DNA from: Ceratodon purpureus
Taxonomy: Eukaryota; Streptophyta; Bryopsida; Pseudoditrichales; Ditrichaceae
Direction: 5' to 3'
Assembly: GCA_014871385.1 (NCBI GenBank)
Contig: CM026430.1
Coordinates: 6,244,630 to 6,308,629 of the forward strand
Length of the DNA stretch: 64,000 nt
In this document: positions 12,735-24,362 of the stretch, in pieces
How positions within the stretch are numbered: the stretch's first letter is position 1
How the letters are laid out: each line of letters starts with the position of its first letter
Translations under genes and position numbers: made by a program
The notes under the pieces: model-generated
The model's database searches: none
The model's input: only the letters and a program-made list of their open reading frames with translations
What the model was told of the DNA's origin: nothing

Positions 12735-15684
12735 TTAAATCATAGATATTTTCTAGCTTGAATATGTGTGGCAGAGAAAAAATGATTTGTAAAGGAGGAT
12801 ATGGGACCAGTCAAATGTCAGCAATATTGCTGCTATAGCTGTGGAGCGTGTGTTGATTATATTTCAAGAGATTGTACACAAAGGAATGACCCACTTACCA
12901 AGCAGAATTTGATCAACGTCAAAGTTGTCAACATACTCGTAAACCAGGAGCCTTTGGGTTTCGTGAAGGCAACACCCTTTCAGATTCACAAGGTTTCAGT
13001 GCCTCATTCCAGTGATCAGGACGACCTCATTCAAAAACTCATCTATACCTTGTGTAGGCATAGCGAATAACCGCTTCACAGCCAGTAATTTACCATTTGG
13101 CAATGTACCCTGCAGCAATTTGAAGATTAATGAAATCATACTTTCAGAACATGTCCTTGACATTATAAGAATGGTTGGATGTCACCCAGGTCAGTGAGCG
13201 AGCGCTCAGTAGGTGCTTGAATTCTCCTACATAGTGCCACGCATTGAAACCAAGTTGGAAAACTAAGTAATATATCAAAAAATTCAGGATGATGTATAAC
13301 ACTTTGCAAGGCTTCTGCAGGTTTAGTTTTTGAAATCCTGATTCTAGAATCTTGGTTGATAATATTATCAGCTCTCGTGTACGAAGTCCAGGTGCAGTAT
13401 ATATACCTTGTACACTGCGCCATAGCCTTCCTCACCCAACTTTACATCAGGATGAAAATCTCTTGTGGCAGTACGAAGCTCGTTATACGTGTATATAGTG
13501 GGTTTCACATCAAACTCTTCAAACTCTGCAAATAAAGACGATCGGGCAACTCTTCAAAGAATCAATATTGATCAATCATGTCTGTTCACTCACAGTTCTG
13601 AAGAACTCATAAAAAAAAACCTTGAATTGACTGCGCATGATATCAATCAAGTCAGAATGGACACTTACTTTGTTGAGCCTGAAGCATGAGATACTGCTTG
13701 TATCTGCGGTTTCTATAGAGAATAACTGCAAATCCAATCGCCAGTAGCACTAGTACTGATATTACACTTGAAACCGTGGAGATGATGATGATCTTGTGGG
13801 TCTTCTCCGTCAGAGCACCTGAATCAAGGAATAAGGGAAAGTGATTGAGAGCAGAATCTGAGACAATATCTCTAGTTCATTTCGATTTGCTAGATGTGGA
13901 ATTTAGAAGAGTCTTTACCGTATTTACAAATGAGAACGTTAGTTTCGTAGCTTGTGACAAGAAAAAGATCGAAAAAGAGTTCAGTGAGATCTTGAGCGCA
14001 TTCTTACTTCCCGAGTTGAAACAAATTTGTTCACAAAAACATCTCGTTCCGTCATCAGAAGTTCCGTTGCAATAGGGATTATCTTGTAGTCTGTACAAGG
14101 CAATATGGCACATTGGTGAATGTTAAATGGGAGTAGACGATAACTGAGCACCGTAAGTTAAAATGGCGTAGTTTCTAAGTTGATTCACTTCATCATAATG
14201 CTTACGAAAACCAATTTCAATCAAAGTATTTCTGGGTTGCCTTCCGATGAACAATAAAAGCTTTTCCTCAACATGAAGTAATCTTTTTGCTGTTCTACAA
14301 GGCAACAGTCATCTCAACTGGATTCAAATGGTTTTTGACAGTTGCATCATTGTGCTCACCTGAAAACTGTTTTGATGTCTTCAATGCTCCCCACATCGTA
14401 AATAACATGAGTGATATTGTTCTTACTCAACGAGAGAACTCGAAGTGATCCTGATGAGTTTGTTTGAAAGAAGCCACTCTTGTAAAGATGAATAATGTCA
14501 AGTGTCCCAGTGATGAAATTGTTGTCTAAATACCTGCAATGTTCTGATACAGCCACTTAGAAGATTGCTCTACATAGTGGCACTGAAGTCTTTTTGGGGA
14601 AAGAGGGGACGGTTCAAATAATGCCACTGGAACTACGATTCGTTCTTAACGATTCAGTTGAATATACGTAGGAAACATCATAGAACCCGAATACAAGAAG
14701 TAGTGTTACACATACCAACAAACCTAGAAAATCTCAAAACCCTACACGGTGTAATCCATCCAGTTATCCTGCTTGAAATGCTGTTCCAAGACGAGTAGAT
14801 TGTGAAACTTACAGTTCTTGAAGAGACCCAAGTTCGGAGATATTCCAGAGTGTGAGATCCCCTGTCAACTGATTGCCAGATAAGTCTAACACTGAAAGTG
14901 ATTTGGAGACTCTGGCATTGTAAATAGTGGCTAACTCAAACGACCCTGTAAATTCATTCCTGCTCAAATTCCTGGAACAAGGGCAAAGTTCATATGACTG
15001 TTAATCGTCCAGGACAGAGCTGCAATGGCGAGTGTAAAGAGTGAGAGTTGGACTTCTAGCCCAATGAATGTACTGGGTGTATAGAGGATTCTACTTGGAG
15101 AGGTCCAAGTGGGGTATCGTAGCACTATTCTAAATTCAGAATCCTTAAATTCTGAATGCTGTGCATGAGCTAGTTGCACCGTTTGATTTCATCTGCCGTA
15201 ATATCATATCCGACATGCTACATTTCAGAGACTGAGGAAACTCACTCTGCTTTTTCAGGGTAGAAAGGAACTGATGTGAATTTCAATTTCTTCCCTACAT
15301 ATTCTGTTCCGAGGTCTTCTAGTATAAATAAATTCAACTACTTCGCATCTGAAACTTCCCAAACTTACACAGTTTTTGCAATAAAATTAAAGCACTTACA
15401 TAGATTGTAACGATGATAGATTTGTAAGGTCTGGTAGTGCCCCTCTGAACTTGTTACTTGACACATCCCTGTTAATACCAACAGATTGCCTCAAAAATTA
15501 AGATGGAAGTTTCAAGGTGGTCTGCCTATGACCCTTACAAACATCTCAGATATCCTCAGCAACACCCGAAATCAAAGCTAGTTGCTAGTGACTTGAGACT
15601 TAACTTTCAACGCATCTGCATACTGTAAGGAAGACGCTGCAACGGAGATTCCTCTTTCAATCTTGAAGTTGCTTATAAAATAGG

Positions 15685-15686
<2 letters not shown>

Positions 15687-15725
<39 letters not shown>
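15687..15725. repeat. (AT)n microsatellite
   Basis: About 19 uninterrupted AT dinucleotides inside the intron between the seventh and eighth exons of LRR kinase A. Likely polymorphic in length. Confidence 0.9.
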
Positions 15726-15731
<6 letters not shown>

Positions 15732-16820
15732 CATTAAATTACCTTACGATGCTAACAAAATTTGTGCTCTGAGATACAATTGCCTTACAAGTGTAGAAAG
15801 AAAAGAGAAGACCACAATCCAAACAGTGTAATGCCACTCACAGAATCTGCAGGTTCGTGATCATTGTAAGTTTTGGCAGATATCCGGTGAACCTGTTGTT
15901 TGAAATATCCCTACGATGGGCCAATACCAAAACTCAGACGGTCCCTCAACTTGGCTAATCGAAAGTTTTTCTGTACTTTAAAATGCTTCACGTCAAGAAG
16001 AGTACAAACTTTGTTAAGATGGGATCAGAAACTAGAAATTTAGTGCATTCAGATTTTCAGATACTTACAGATGGTCCAGCTGCGTCATGTTCTCGAAGGC
16101 AAGATTGGGTATATCTCCCTCAAAGTCGTTTCTGCCAAGGTTTAGTGTCTGGAGGCCATGCATAGCGCTGATTTGAGAGAGTGGAAATGAACCATTGAGC
16201 CTGTTGCCACTCAAGTCCCTGCGGCAAAGACAGACGAACATCAGATTCAAACTGCGATACTCTTCGACTGGAAATAGATTATTTGGCTGCTGGTCCTCGA
16301 GATAGAAACATGCTTTTGACAAGAAACTTACAGAAATACGGGATACAAAAGATTATTGAATTCGTCAGGGATGTTTCCTTCGAAAGCATTGTCATGAAGA
16401 TCCCTGTGCAAGCAATCAACATTTAGATGATATGCTTTGTCAAGATCTTCTTCTATTGTCCTCCTGAATGAAATGAAACGAGCACGTAATTGGACCAACG
16501 ATGCATTATGTGAGTCAGAGTCGAGCCTTACAAAATGTATGCTGAAGTTTGCTGAAGTGTCCAAGGAATAGGTCCAGTAAGGTTTGGATTTCCAGTCAAC
16601 ACTCTGCAGGACAAGGTCCACCCACAACTATCGTTATTAGGGTGGGAGGCAGCAAATATAGGTGAAGTGAACTTGAGTTGGTTGTTAGTTAAACTTCAGG
16701 GCACAATGTTAGGAGTTTAAGGTTCAGGAACTGTTCGGCTTTAGAGATTGGCTTTATAGCAATCCTTACACACCAGCTCAGATGCTTTCTCAATGACAAG
16801 CAAAGATGACAGGCAGTTTA

Positions 16821-17209
16821 AGGTATACACACCTATGACCGATCACTTAAGCATTTCAGCATAGTAAATCTTGGGTTTTCAACAAGGAGTTATTTTTTGC
16901 ACGTAGTATCATAAGGTTCATGAAGAATGAGCATTTTTTCAAAATTAATTCAGTAAAATTCAAATTACTACAATTTTTTTTGTCCAAAAGTTAGTGTTAC
17001 CCATGATTGACATATAGGTGTACCAATGACTGACCATACTCAGATCAGTGATCAAACAGATTCCGTCACACTTACAGAGGCATTCTATTGGAGGAAATAC
17101 CCTAAATCTACTGTTCATCAATTATCCTTTACTAGTTTCCCATTGCTCTGGAATGGGGAAGCCTACTGATCCCTCATGGGTAAGTGATCCCTCATGGGTG
17201 TGTATACCT
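16821..17209. mobile_element. Stowaway-like MITE, AGGT family, copy 1
   Basis: Ends are AGGTATACACACC at the left and the complement at 17197-17209, flanked by TA on both sides (16819-16820 and 17210-17211). The 389-bp element sits in the intron between the third and fourth exons of LRR kinase A. Its left 150 bp align by eye with the element at 19288, including AGGTTCATGAAGAATGAGCA. It has no coding capacity. Confidence 0.72.
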
Positions 17210-18182
17210 TAGTGAGGGGACTTACAACGTGGTCAGTGTTGAGATGTTTCCGATTTCCGATGGCAAGATACCTGTAATTGATGCACTTTGGAGGGTCCTG
17301 TCGCCCAATCAACTATGAGGATAGTACACCTTAAAGAATCGTAGGATACAGACACCAACATGTGACTACAACTTTTGTTCTTGTTAGGTCTCCTACTTCA
17401 GAACAAGCTAGGGCATAGCCACAGCCGACCAGAACATAAGTGCGTAAGAGAGGGGAGATGCAACCAGGACGCAGACTTTGGGAGTGACAAATACTTACAA
17501 GCCGACGATGAACGCTGAGCAATCAATGTCAGACGAATTTACTTTTGGATGACAATTTATGTGAGTTAGGCACTGAACTCCCCGCCAATTGGGGTTTCCG
17601 TTAACGTATTCCTGCTCACATGGGAATATCTGTGAAGAGTTCCAGCCTGCCAAGTTACTCTCTGGATGGGGAGTGCTTGTATTCCATGCTCCCAGTATGG
17701 CTTGCATGGCATTTACTGCCAATTCGCACACCAACATAATCAGATGCCAAAGCCTTTGTTTCAAATAATCTTTGATGGCGTGCAACCAACAAGGTCAGCT
17801 CCACTCAAACCTTCTTAAACCAATACAAGTACTCAGAACATAAACAGAACATGGCCTTAAGTAGATACCGGTAGCTCAGTTAATTACGAACTCATGTTCG
17901 CAGGCAGAGAGTTGGTAAGATTTAAACTGACAGGACACTGGTGACAGATTGATTTTCAATTTGCTTCCTCAATTCTAAACCATACAAGGCTGTGACAGAT
18001 CATCCGAAGGAAAGACTACAGATTGGATTCAACTTACACTGGTAGGTATCGTACTGTTGAACTGACCAAGACGAGTTGGTGCCCAGAGGTGAAAGAGAAA
18101 GCAGCAGACCAACGAAGAGGAGCCGCTCAAGCGATCTGCACAGCTTCTTTTCACACATGATTACACCCATAACCCCTGGCAT

Positions 18183-19287
18183 CGTTATTCAGATTGCAAG
18201 ATCCAAAGAAAGGTGACAATGATAATAAACAAAGTAGTCTGATCTAGATATATAGTTCAGTTCATGCTGCTTGCTGCCAGGGAATGTTACCGGATAACCC
18301 AGATTACCATTAATGTCAACTGGCAAATGAGCCAAAATAGACCCTTATTCACAGGGTAATTCACCATATATTACCATTAATTTGTCAACTGGCAAATGAG
18401 CCAAAATAGACCCTTATTCACAGGGTAATTCACCATATTCACAGGGTACCAAAGTATGCACACTCATCATCTTGAGTTTAAATATGCAAATATATTGGGT
18501 ATGGATACCGACTGCCAATTGAGAACGCTGCCTCCCTAAGTTTTAGCATGAAAAAGACTTTGAAAAGTAGAATCTTGACCAAAAACTAGACATTCTCGGC
18601 AGTGCTCCAAATCTATAATAAAAAATTGTGAGAATGCCTCTGGTAGAACGCTTTAGTGTTCGAACGCTTTGCAGAACTTTGGGTGGGCTCTTGTAGAACA
18701 TCCCAAGTTGCGGGACATTGTTCCCACGTCGTGCGGGAGGAGTTCCCTGGACTAAAGTTGGGTTGTAGAACCCAAATTTGGCACAAAAAATCTTAAAAAA
18801 GAATGTAGAACCTTCAAATTGTGATTTCAGGGTTCTACATTTCTACATTCTAAAAAAGGGTCCTCCTCAGAGTTCGACCAGTACACATTAGTGTGCTCCC
18901 TGGTTTCCTTCCGAAGCTGTATCCTGTGCCTATGCCCATCCCCGTTTTACACAATATACCTTCATATTCCTGGGATTAGAGCATATGCTTGAGTATTGGT
19001 CCTTGGACGTTGCTAGGTTAGAGCCTGGGCAGAGGAAAGCACCGTCTGCTGGATAGTCCTAAAATTCCAATCAAGACAAGCTGGGATTCTTCACAGTTGA
19101 CTGTTCAACACAGATCTTCGTAAGTTGATGATTCTCATGCGCAGATGTATGCGGTCCGCTGGAATCTGTCCGGCAAATGGCACATGATGGGCCTTACTTG
19201 AAAATAGTACACCTTACATCATGACTACATACAGGTTTCCAAAAGCTGTACACTGATTAGTTCCAGGATCCATTTCAGGTGCATTTA
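18183..19287. other. Intergenic DNA upstream of LRR kinase A, with a short tandem duplication
   Basis: Contains two adjacent copies of a roughly 64-bp sequence (about 18307-18370 and 18372-18438, sharing GTCAACTGGCAAATGAGCC), about 125 bp upstream of the kinase A start, so in its likely promoter. Beyond that I see no gene. The stretch 18560-18900 has several GTAGAAC words but no clean inverted repeat. Confidence 0.55.
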
Positions 19288-19571
19288 AGGTAGACACACC
19301 TGTAACCGACAACTTAAAGCAGTTTAGCATATCAAAGCTTGGGTTATCGACAAGGAGATATTTTTGGTTCATAGAAAAATAAGGTTCATGAAGAATGAGC
19401 ATTTTTTCATGAATTATCTCCCAATATTGAAATTTGTACAATTTTTCAAAGTGAAAAGTACTTCCGAACCAATAGCCGATATATACAAATGAGGTACATC
19501 TATTCTTTCATAATCTAGGAATTAGAAGATATCGGCTATTGGTCATGTGTCGACTATAGGTGTGTCAACCT
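19288..19571. mobile_element. Stowaway-like MITE, AGGT family, copy 2
   Basis: 284 bp with ends AGGTAGACACACCT and, inverted at the right, AGGTTGACACACCT; TA at 19286-19287 and 19572-19573. It shares the left internal sequence (AACTTAAAGCAGTTTAGCAT) with the members at 16821 and 57922. It lies downstream of the rvt gene and upstream of LRR kinase A. Confidence 0.72.
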
Positions 19572-20012
19572 TAGGTGTGCTCTGTTCCTAAACCGAGGGA
19601 ACTCGTAATGATCGTTCATGGTTTCCACAAGAGCCACTATGTCAAATTCAACAAAATTTAAACCACAACTACATAACTGAAGCAAAACAACGAAAATCCA
19701 AGTTGGGAAAGCTAGTTGACTGCCATTCACTGGCTTCTTACAAACTCTTGTTGCAGAGTTGCATTTCATAATTTAAGATAACTAATTTACAGCTCGGTTT
19801 GAATACAGTACCGTAGTAACTGTGGAGGATGAGAAGAATTGGCCTCCTACCGCACCTCCATCCTTCAACATAGATCCTATAATACAATGATTACTAGAAT
19901 GAACATGATTTTTTCCCAATCGGCGATTGGAAGCTTTGCATCCAATCTGCCTGCTACCTTCAAGCACTACTCTCATAATTTAGTGTATGTTGACTTGTGT
20001 GTACAGATCAAA

Positions 20013-22700
20013 TTACTGCTCCCACCTCACCTTCCGACTCTTCCACACCTCCACCATCCCCATCGGCAAACTCTCGGGCCTCACCACCTCCAGGCCACCC
20101 CATTTCTTCACAACGCCTCCGCTGAAGCAGGCGACAACCCATCGCCAGTACGCATTCATGGACGACCAGTTAGCGGCAATTCCTTCCACGTCCGATTTCT
20201 GGAATTTACGTGACAGCTTACTCAGCTCCGCAATCACGTTCGATGGTACTGAATCAGGTCTAAGCACCAGTTCGGCATCCTCTGGGACTTTCAAGAGCTC
20301 CTCATAGACGTCCATCCATGACTCGAAACGCAGCTCGCGGTGCCGGGAGTACTCCTCGTACGAGAGAAACGGCTCGGTCTCGAGGGATTTGTTGCAGGTG
20401 TATGGCTTTGCGGTGGTGCCGTTCTCCCATTTCTCCTGCAACTGCGCGTAGAGCTCCTTCTCGGCGTCTAGAGCGTCCTCGAACTTCTTAGAGGGGTCGA
20501 CGCACAGGGCGTCGCGGATGACGTACTGTGGGATGAGAGGAGACTTCACTTCTAGCCCACCCATGGCGATGGGCCACAGGAACCAACCCGGGGGGATGTC
20601 GTGCACGCCGAACCGCTCTTGGATCACGTGAGCGAGGTATTCAATGACGGAGCCGCCGTGGTTTGGGAAGAGAGCGAGGTGGATGCGTTCGAGTGTGAGG
20701 ATGACCATGTCGATATGGCGCTGGCCGAAGCACTGGGCGGGAGGCGAGCCGAAGTTGTTGACGAAGAACGACGCGACGTATTTGTTGTATGCTTGCACCC
20801 AAGCGAACACCGAGTGCTCACATGCTTTCAGTTGAAGCTTCAGCTCGTCGATGTGGACGTCGACCTGAGATTGGTCGATGACGAACTGGCCAGACTCCTC
20901 GAAGTTCAGGAAACCCCACTTGATGGTCCCTCTTGGGAGATCTGGATGGAGTGGTTGCCCTACGGATACAGACCCCGTCTTCTCGTAGTTGAACTCTAAC
21001 CCCACAAGTTTAGTAAAGGAGCTCATTACCTGCCAAGCCTTCACGCACACCGTGGCGTCATTGTTCCATAACCAGAAGTCGTCGTGGATGCGGTAGAGGA
21101 AGAGCCCATCTGCTCTCTGATTGACAGCATAATCCATGCAGAAGAGGAGAACCTCGCCGAAGAGGCCGCTGAGGCTGTGACTCATGGGCACTCCGCGTTT
21201 GCGGATTTGGGGTGCAGCCATCGGCCCGTCGGAGCGGAACTCGAGCGGCGCGGATAGAAACTTCTGGAAGAAGGTGAGCCAAACCTCAGGCACGCCGAAG
21301 AATCTGAGAGCAGTCATTATGGAGCTGTGGGGTAAGCTCGGGCCGAACCAGGCGAAGTCGGAGCGCACAACGGTGAACTTGTCATGGATGGTGGTGTTGA
21401 AGAGGCATTCTGTGGTGAGAATGTGGAGAAGCGATTGCTTGATTCCCACGGCTGTCACCTCGCCAGGCTTCGCTCCTCCGTCTTCATCATAACCAGCTCC
21501 TACTTCCTCGAGGCTCTCGGACAATTGGCTCATAAAAAACATCTCTCGCTGCTTCGCTCGTCTCGTCTCATCGATCGACGTGGGCCCTTCGCCCCACTTC
21601 CCTCTCCGCTCGTCTTCCAGGAAATACTCTCGTCTCTCCTTTTCCTGCTTGGAGAGTGGCTTTGCCGCCCGCTTCCAGGCGCTTGAATTGAAGATACTCT
21701 TGAAGTGTTTTCTGAACTCAACTGCCCACTCGAGGCCAATCCAGTGCAAAAAGATGGCCTGCAGGATATCCTCATCCATGTAAATTCTGTACTTTCCGTT
21801 GATTTGTCTCCGCATCTCTACAGGAATGGCGTCCATGGCCGAACCGTCAGGTATCCAAGACCACGATTCTAGCGATGAGAGATGCATGTTGAGCACGTCT
21901 GTTACCTCAGTGAGGATCGTGTTGTTCTGAGTAAACTCCTTGAGAGTTTCACGTTTCTCGTTTGATAGAAGGTCAGCAACCAAGAGGGAGGATATGACTG
22001 ACTTGAGGTTGCGGACATACAATCTTCTATCACGGAAGAAGTTGTTACCAAATAATCCAATATCGTCACGCATGAGGGCAAGGATTTCCTTCGCTGCCTT
22101 TGAAGAGAAGAGATCGTCAAGGTCGGCAAGTATGGCAACAGTGTCGGTTTCTTTAGCAGTGAAGACGAGGGATTCGAACTTGGCGCGCTGCTCGTGCATT
22201 TCCTTCCTTCCAACCTTCTCAAATGTGCCGTTTGACATCTCACTTGCGCTGAAAGCCTCGTTGTTGCCCGTTAATTTCTGTTTATCTGATGCCTTCTCAG
22301 GTATGGAAGCGGTGCTTGCGATCCACTCGCTCAGTAGCCTTCCGAACAGCTCCGCATACTCGTACTTCGCCTTCTCCGTGTCAAGGGCTTTTGTGAAATC
22401 AGTTTCCCACTCACGCAGAGTTGCCTCGCCAATGCAGGGGTCGTGCTCGGCCTGGACCAGAAATTTCCTAACGCTCTGGAGGTAGTCCGCATTACCGAGG
22501 CTGGAGGAAGAGTCGGCGGAGCCAAGCCAGGAGTTGACGCCATCCAGGAGTATTCGAACCCTCTCCCGTGAGCTACTAGCAGCGCTGAGTGATGAAAGAA
22601 TCCTCTCTCTGTGGGAGTTGAAGTCCGTGACTTGCTTGGAGATCCCATGAAGCTTGGTCACAGTGATGGAGTTCAGGGTTTGAGAGAACGACGACGACAT
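20013..22700 (-). CDS. rvt: Cellular reverse transcriptase-related protein (rvt family)
   Basis: Single-copy RT-like protein of the rvt class (Gladyshev and Arkhipova), which is not part of a retroelement; family members polymerise NTPs or dNTPs in vitro and their cellular role is unknown. 895 residues in one uninterrupted exon. The N-terminal 430 residues are mostly helical and charged (coiled coil, SFTLN-like start, several KE-rich blocks). The RT core has motif A Asp448 in VVRSDFAWFG, motif B GVPMSHSLSG from residue 503, and motif C YRIHDDFWLW with Asp540 and Asp541, so all three catalytic aspartates remain. A helical C-terminal extension of about 300 residues follows, usual for rvt. The start at 22700 is chosen over an in-frame ATG at 22895 because the latter lies in a spliced leader intron, and 22700 has an excellent context (GCCACCATGTC). 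No LTR, integrase or endonuclease is nearby. Confidence 0.9.
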   Translation of the reverse strand: MSSSFSQTLNSITVTKLHGISKQVTDFNSHRERILSSLSAASSSRERVRILLDGVNSWLGSADSSSSLGNADYLQSVRKFLVQAEHDPCIGEATLREWETDFTKALDTEKAKYEYAELFGRLLSEWIASTASIPEKASDKQKLTGNNEAFSASEMSNGTFEKVGRKEMHEQRAKFESLVFTAKETDTVAILADLDDLFSSKAAKEILALMRDDIGLFGNNFFRDRRLYVRNLKSVISSLLVADLLSNEKRETLKEFTQNNTILTEVTDVLNMHLSSLESWSWIPDGSAMDAIPVEMRRQINGKYRIYMDEDILQAIFLHWIGLEWAVEFRKHFKSIFNSSAWKRAAKPLSKQEKERREYFLEDERRGKWGEGPTSIDETRRAKQREMFFMSQLSESLEEVGAGYDEDGGAKPGEVTAVGIKQSLLHILTTECLFNTTIHDKFTVVRSDFAWFGPSLPHSSIMTALRFFGVPEVWLTFFQKFLSAPLEFRSDGPMAAPQIRKRGVPMSHSLSGLFGEVLLFCMDYAVNQRADGLFLYRIHDDFWLWNNDATVCVKAWQVMSSFTKLVGLEFNYEKTGSVSVGQPLHPDLPRGTIKWGFLNFEESGQFVIDQSQVDVHIDELKLQLKACEHSVFAWVQAYNKYVASFFVNNFGSPPAQCFGQRHIDMVILTLERIHLALFPNHGGSVIEYLAHVIQERFGVHDIPPGWFLWPIAMGGLEVKSPLIPQYVIRDALCVDPSKKFEDALDAEKELYAQLQEKWENGTTAKPYTCNKSLETEPFLSYEEYSRHRELRFESWMDVYEELLKVPEDAELVLRPDSVPSNVIAELSKLSRKFQKSDVEGIAANWSSMNAYWRWVVACFSGGVVKKWGGLEVVRPESLPMGMVEVWKSRKVRWEQ

Positions 22701-22800
22701 GGTGGCTACGAAAGAGACCTCAAACCCACAACTACGTCCGTCGATGATGCCCAAGGATGACCAGCAGATCTGCTCTGCCCCTGGCACCGACGAACTGGTA

Positions 22801-23094
22801 CCTAGATTCACATAATACGAAGGAAATGCATTACGTTTCAAAACATAAGCATGACCTAGAAAATCGCTACCAACACCATTCGACAGCTCTGACAAATCAC
22901 AAGATTCACACTTTTCAAGCTAACCCAGTTAAAGAGAAATGTCCTAAACCCTGAACCCTAAACATCCAAACAGAGGACAATGTGCACAAAGAACGGCATT
23001 CACTGCTCTACAGCAAAGCTATTCACACGATCGAAATAATGCTGGATTGGTCAGAGGATAATAAGGAAGTAGGTTAGGAAACTGTGATCTTACC
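22801..23094 (-). other. Intron in the 5' leader of rvt
   Basis: A GTAAGA donor at 23093 and an acceptor ending at 22802 (TAG then GTACC) bracket a 292-bp intron upstream of the rvt start. It contains two telomere-like motifs on the minus strand, TTTAGGGTTCAGGGTTTAGG (22944-22963). A spliced leader agrees with this being an expressed host gene rather than a retrocopy. Confidence 0.55.
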
Positions 23095-23689
23095 TCTAGT
23101 GAATGCGCATCAGAATTCTCCCCTATCGTCCAAAGCTTTCAAACAATCCTCCACATGCTCCACCGACAGTAGCTTCAGTTTCCAAAATGCAAAGTACATG
23201 ACAAGCAATGCCTGTGTGCTCGGCATTTGTAGTTCCCGCTCCTGGCAAGTGTGACTTGCAGCACACTCGCACGCCGTGGAACACACTCTTACATGCTATA
23301 TCAGAGCATCGGAAGCCAGATCAGGTCAAGCATTGCCCCGATTGTCAACCTTACTAGTATTGTGCCCAGCGGTATGTATCCAAGTTGACGCAAACTTCTC
23401 CAGCCGATTCGGAGTCTAAAATTAATAGACCAATTACCGACATTGATAGCAAGTGAGCGGAAGCACTTTCAGCAACGCTTGCACACAAGGAGCAATCCAA
23501 CTTACTGTAGACCCAAAGTGCGCAAGACTAATGTGAGATACCAAACTAGTCCACGAAGGAAATCAATACATCACGTCTTGAACTCTTTCCTCTGCCAATG
23601 AGCAACACTAGAGAAGGTATATTGAATTTGATATTGCTGTGTTTTTCTATGTAGACAATCGTTACTAGAGATAACATGGAGACATCTTT

Positions 23690-24362
23690 TGATGGAAAAT
23701 CAGGTTGATTCGGGACAATTTTTATCATAGTTCAAAATGGTGATTTACTTGGTACGTGCCTGGTCAGATAGTTCTAGCATCCTCGACAGACCAGATAAGA
23801 GTTTCAAATATACATATAAGTCGTTGAAGTGCCTTCCATCAAGCGTCACAGTAAACCGTCCAATATTACTGTTCTTCAAGACAGGCAGACATAGGAGCCA
23901 CACCTTATCGACATGCTCTATGGTACACATGGAATACATCCAAACAGTGTCAAACACAATGTTCGCAACAACACTTCTTGCAGGCAATCAAATTGTCAAG
24001 GTACTTCCCATAAAAACTGTTGGTACAATGACCTTGAACGTGGATCAACTGCAATTTATGCATCTGTTCAGGATCCCATATTTTATCTAACAAGTGCTTC
24101 AAAGCAGATTTACAAGTACGTGACATACACCAAATCCAGAGCCTAATAATTTTGAGATGAATCGCTTTTTCCCAAATTATGCATCTTACTCTTCTTAGAG
24201 CAGATCATTCCGACAAAGTATTAGATAAAATTTTCACGTTGTAGCAATCTAAATGACAGTTATAAATTTCCATTGCCGTTCTTGACTCGTCCTTGGGCCT
24301 CGAGTCTCGATGGAAAGATCAAGTTTCACAATGATCCAGCCATCCCAAAGAATCACCTCCTT
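23690..24362. repeat. Duplicated 3' flank of LRR kinase B
   Basis: Aligns by eye over most of its length with 38720-39303, for example GGTGATTTACTTGGTACGTG and CATCAAGCGTCACAGTAAAC in both. Together with the exon at 24363-24770 this shows that a piece of the kinase B locus was copied here. Small indels separate the copies. Confidence 0.8.

Noticed and set aside
18560-18900. Possible transposon with repeated GTAGAAC words
   Set aside because: I could not find matching inverted ends or a target duplication.
22701-22895. In-frame upstream ATG giving a 960-residue rvt protein
   Set aside because: Most of the extra stretch lies upstream of, or within, a leader intron (22802-23093), and the ATG at 22700 has a far better context.
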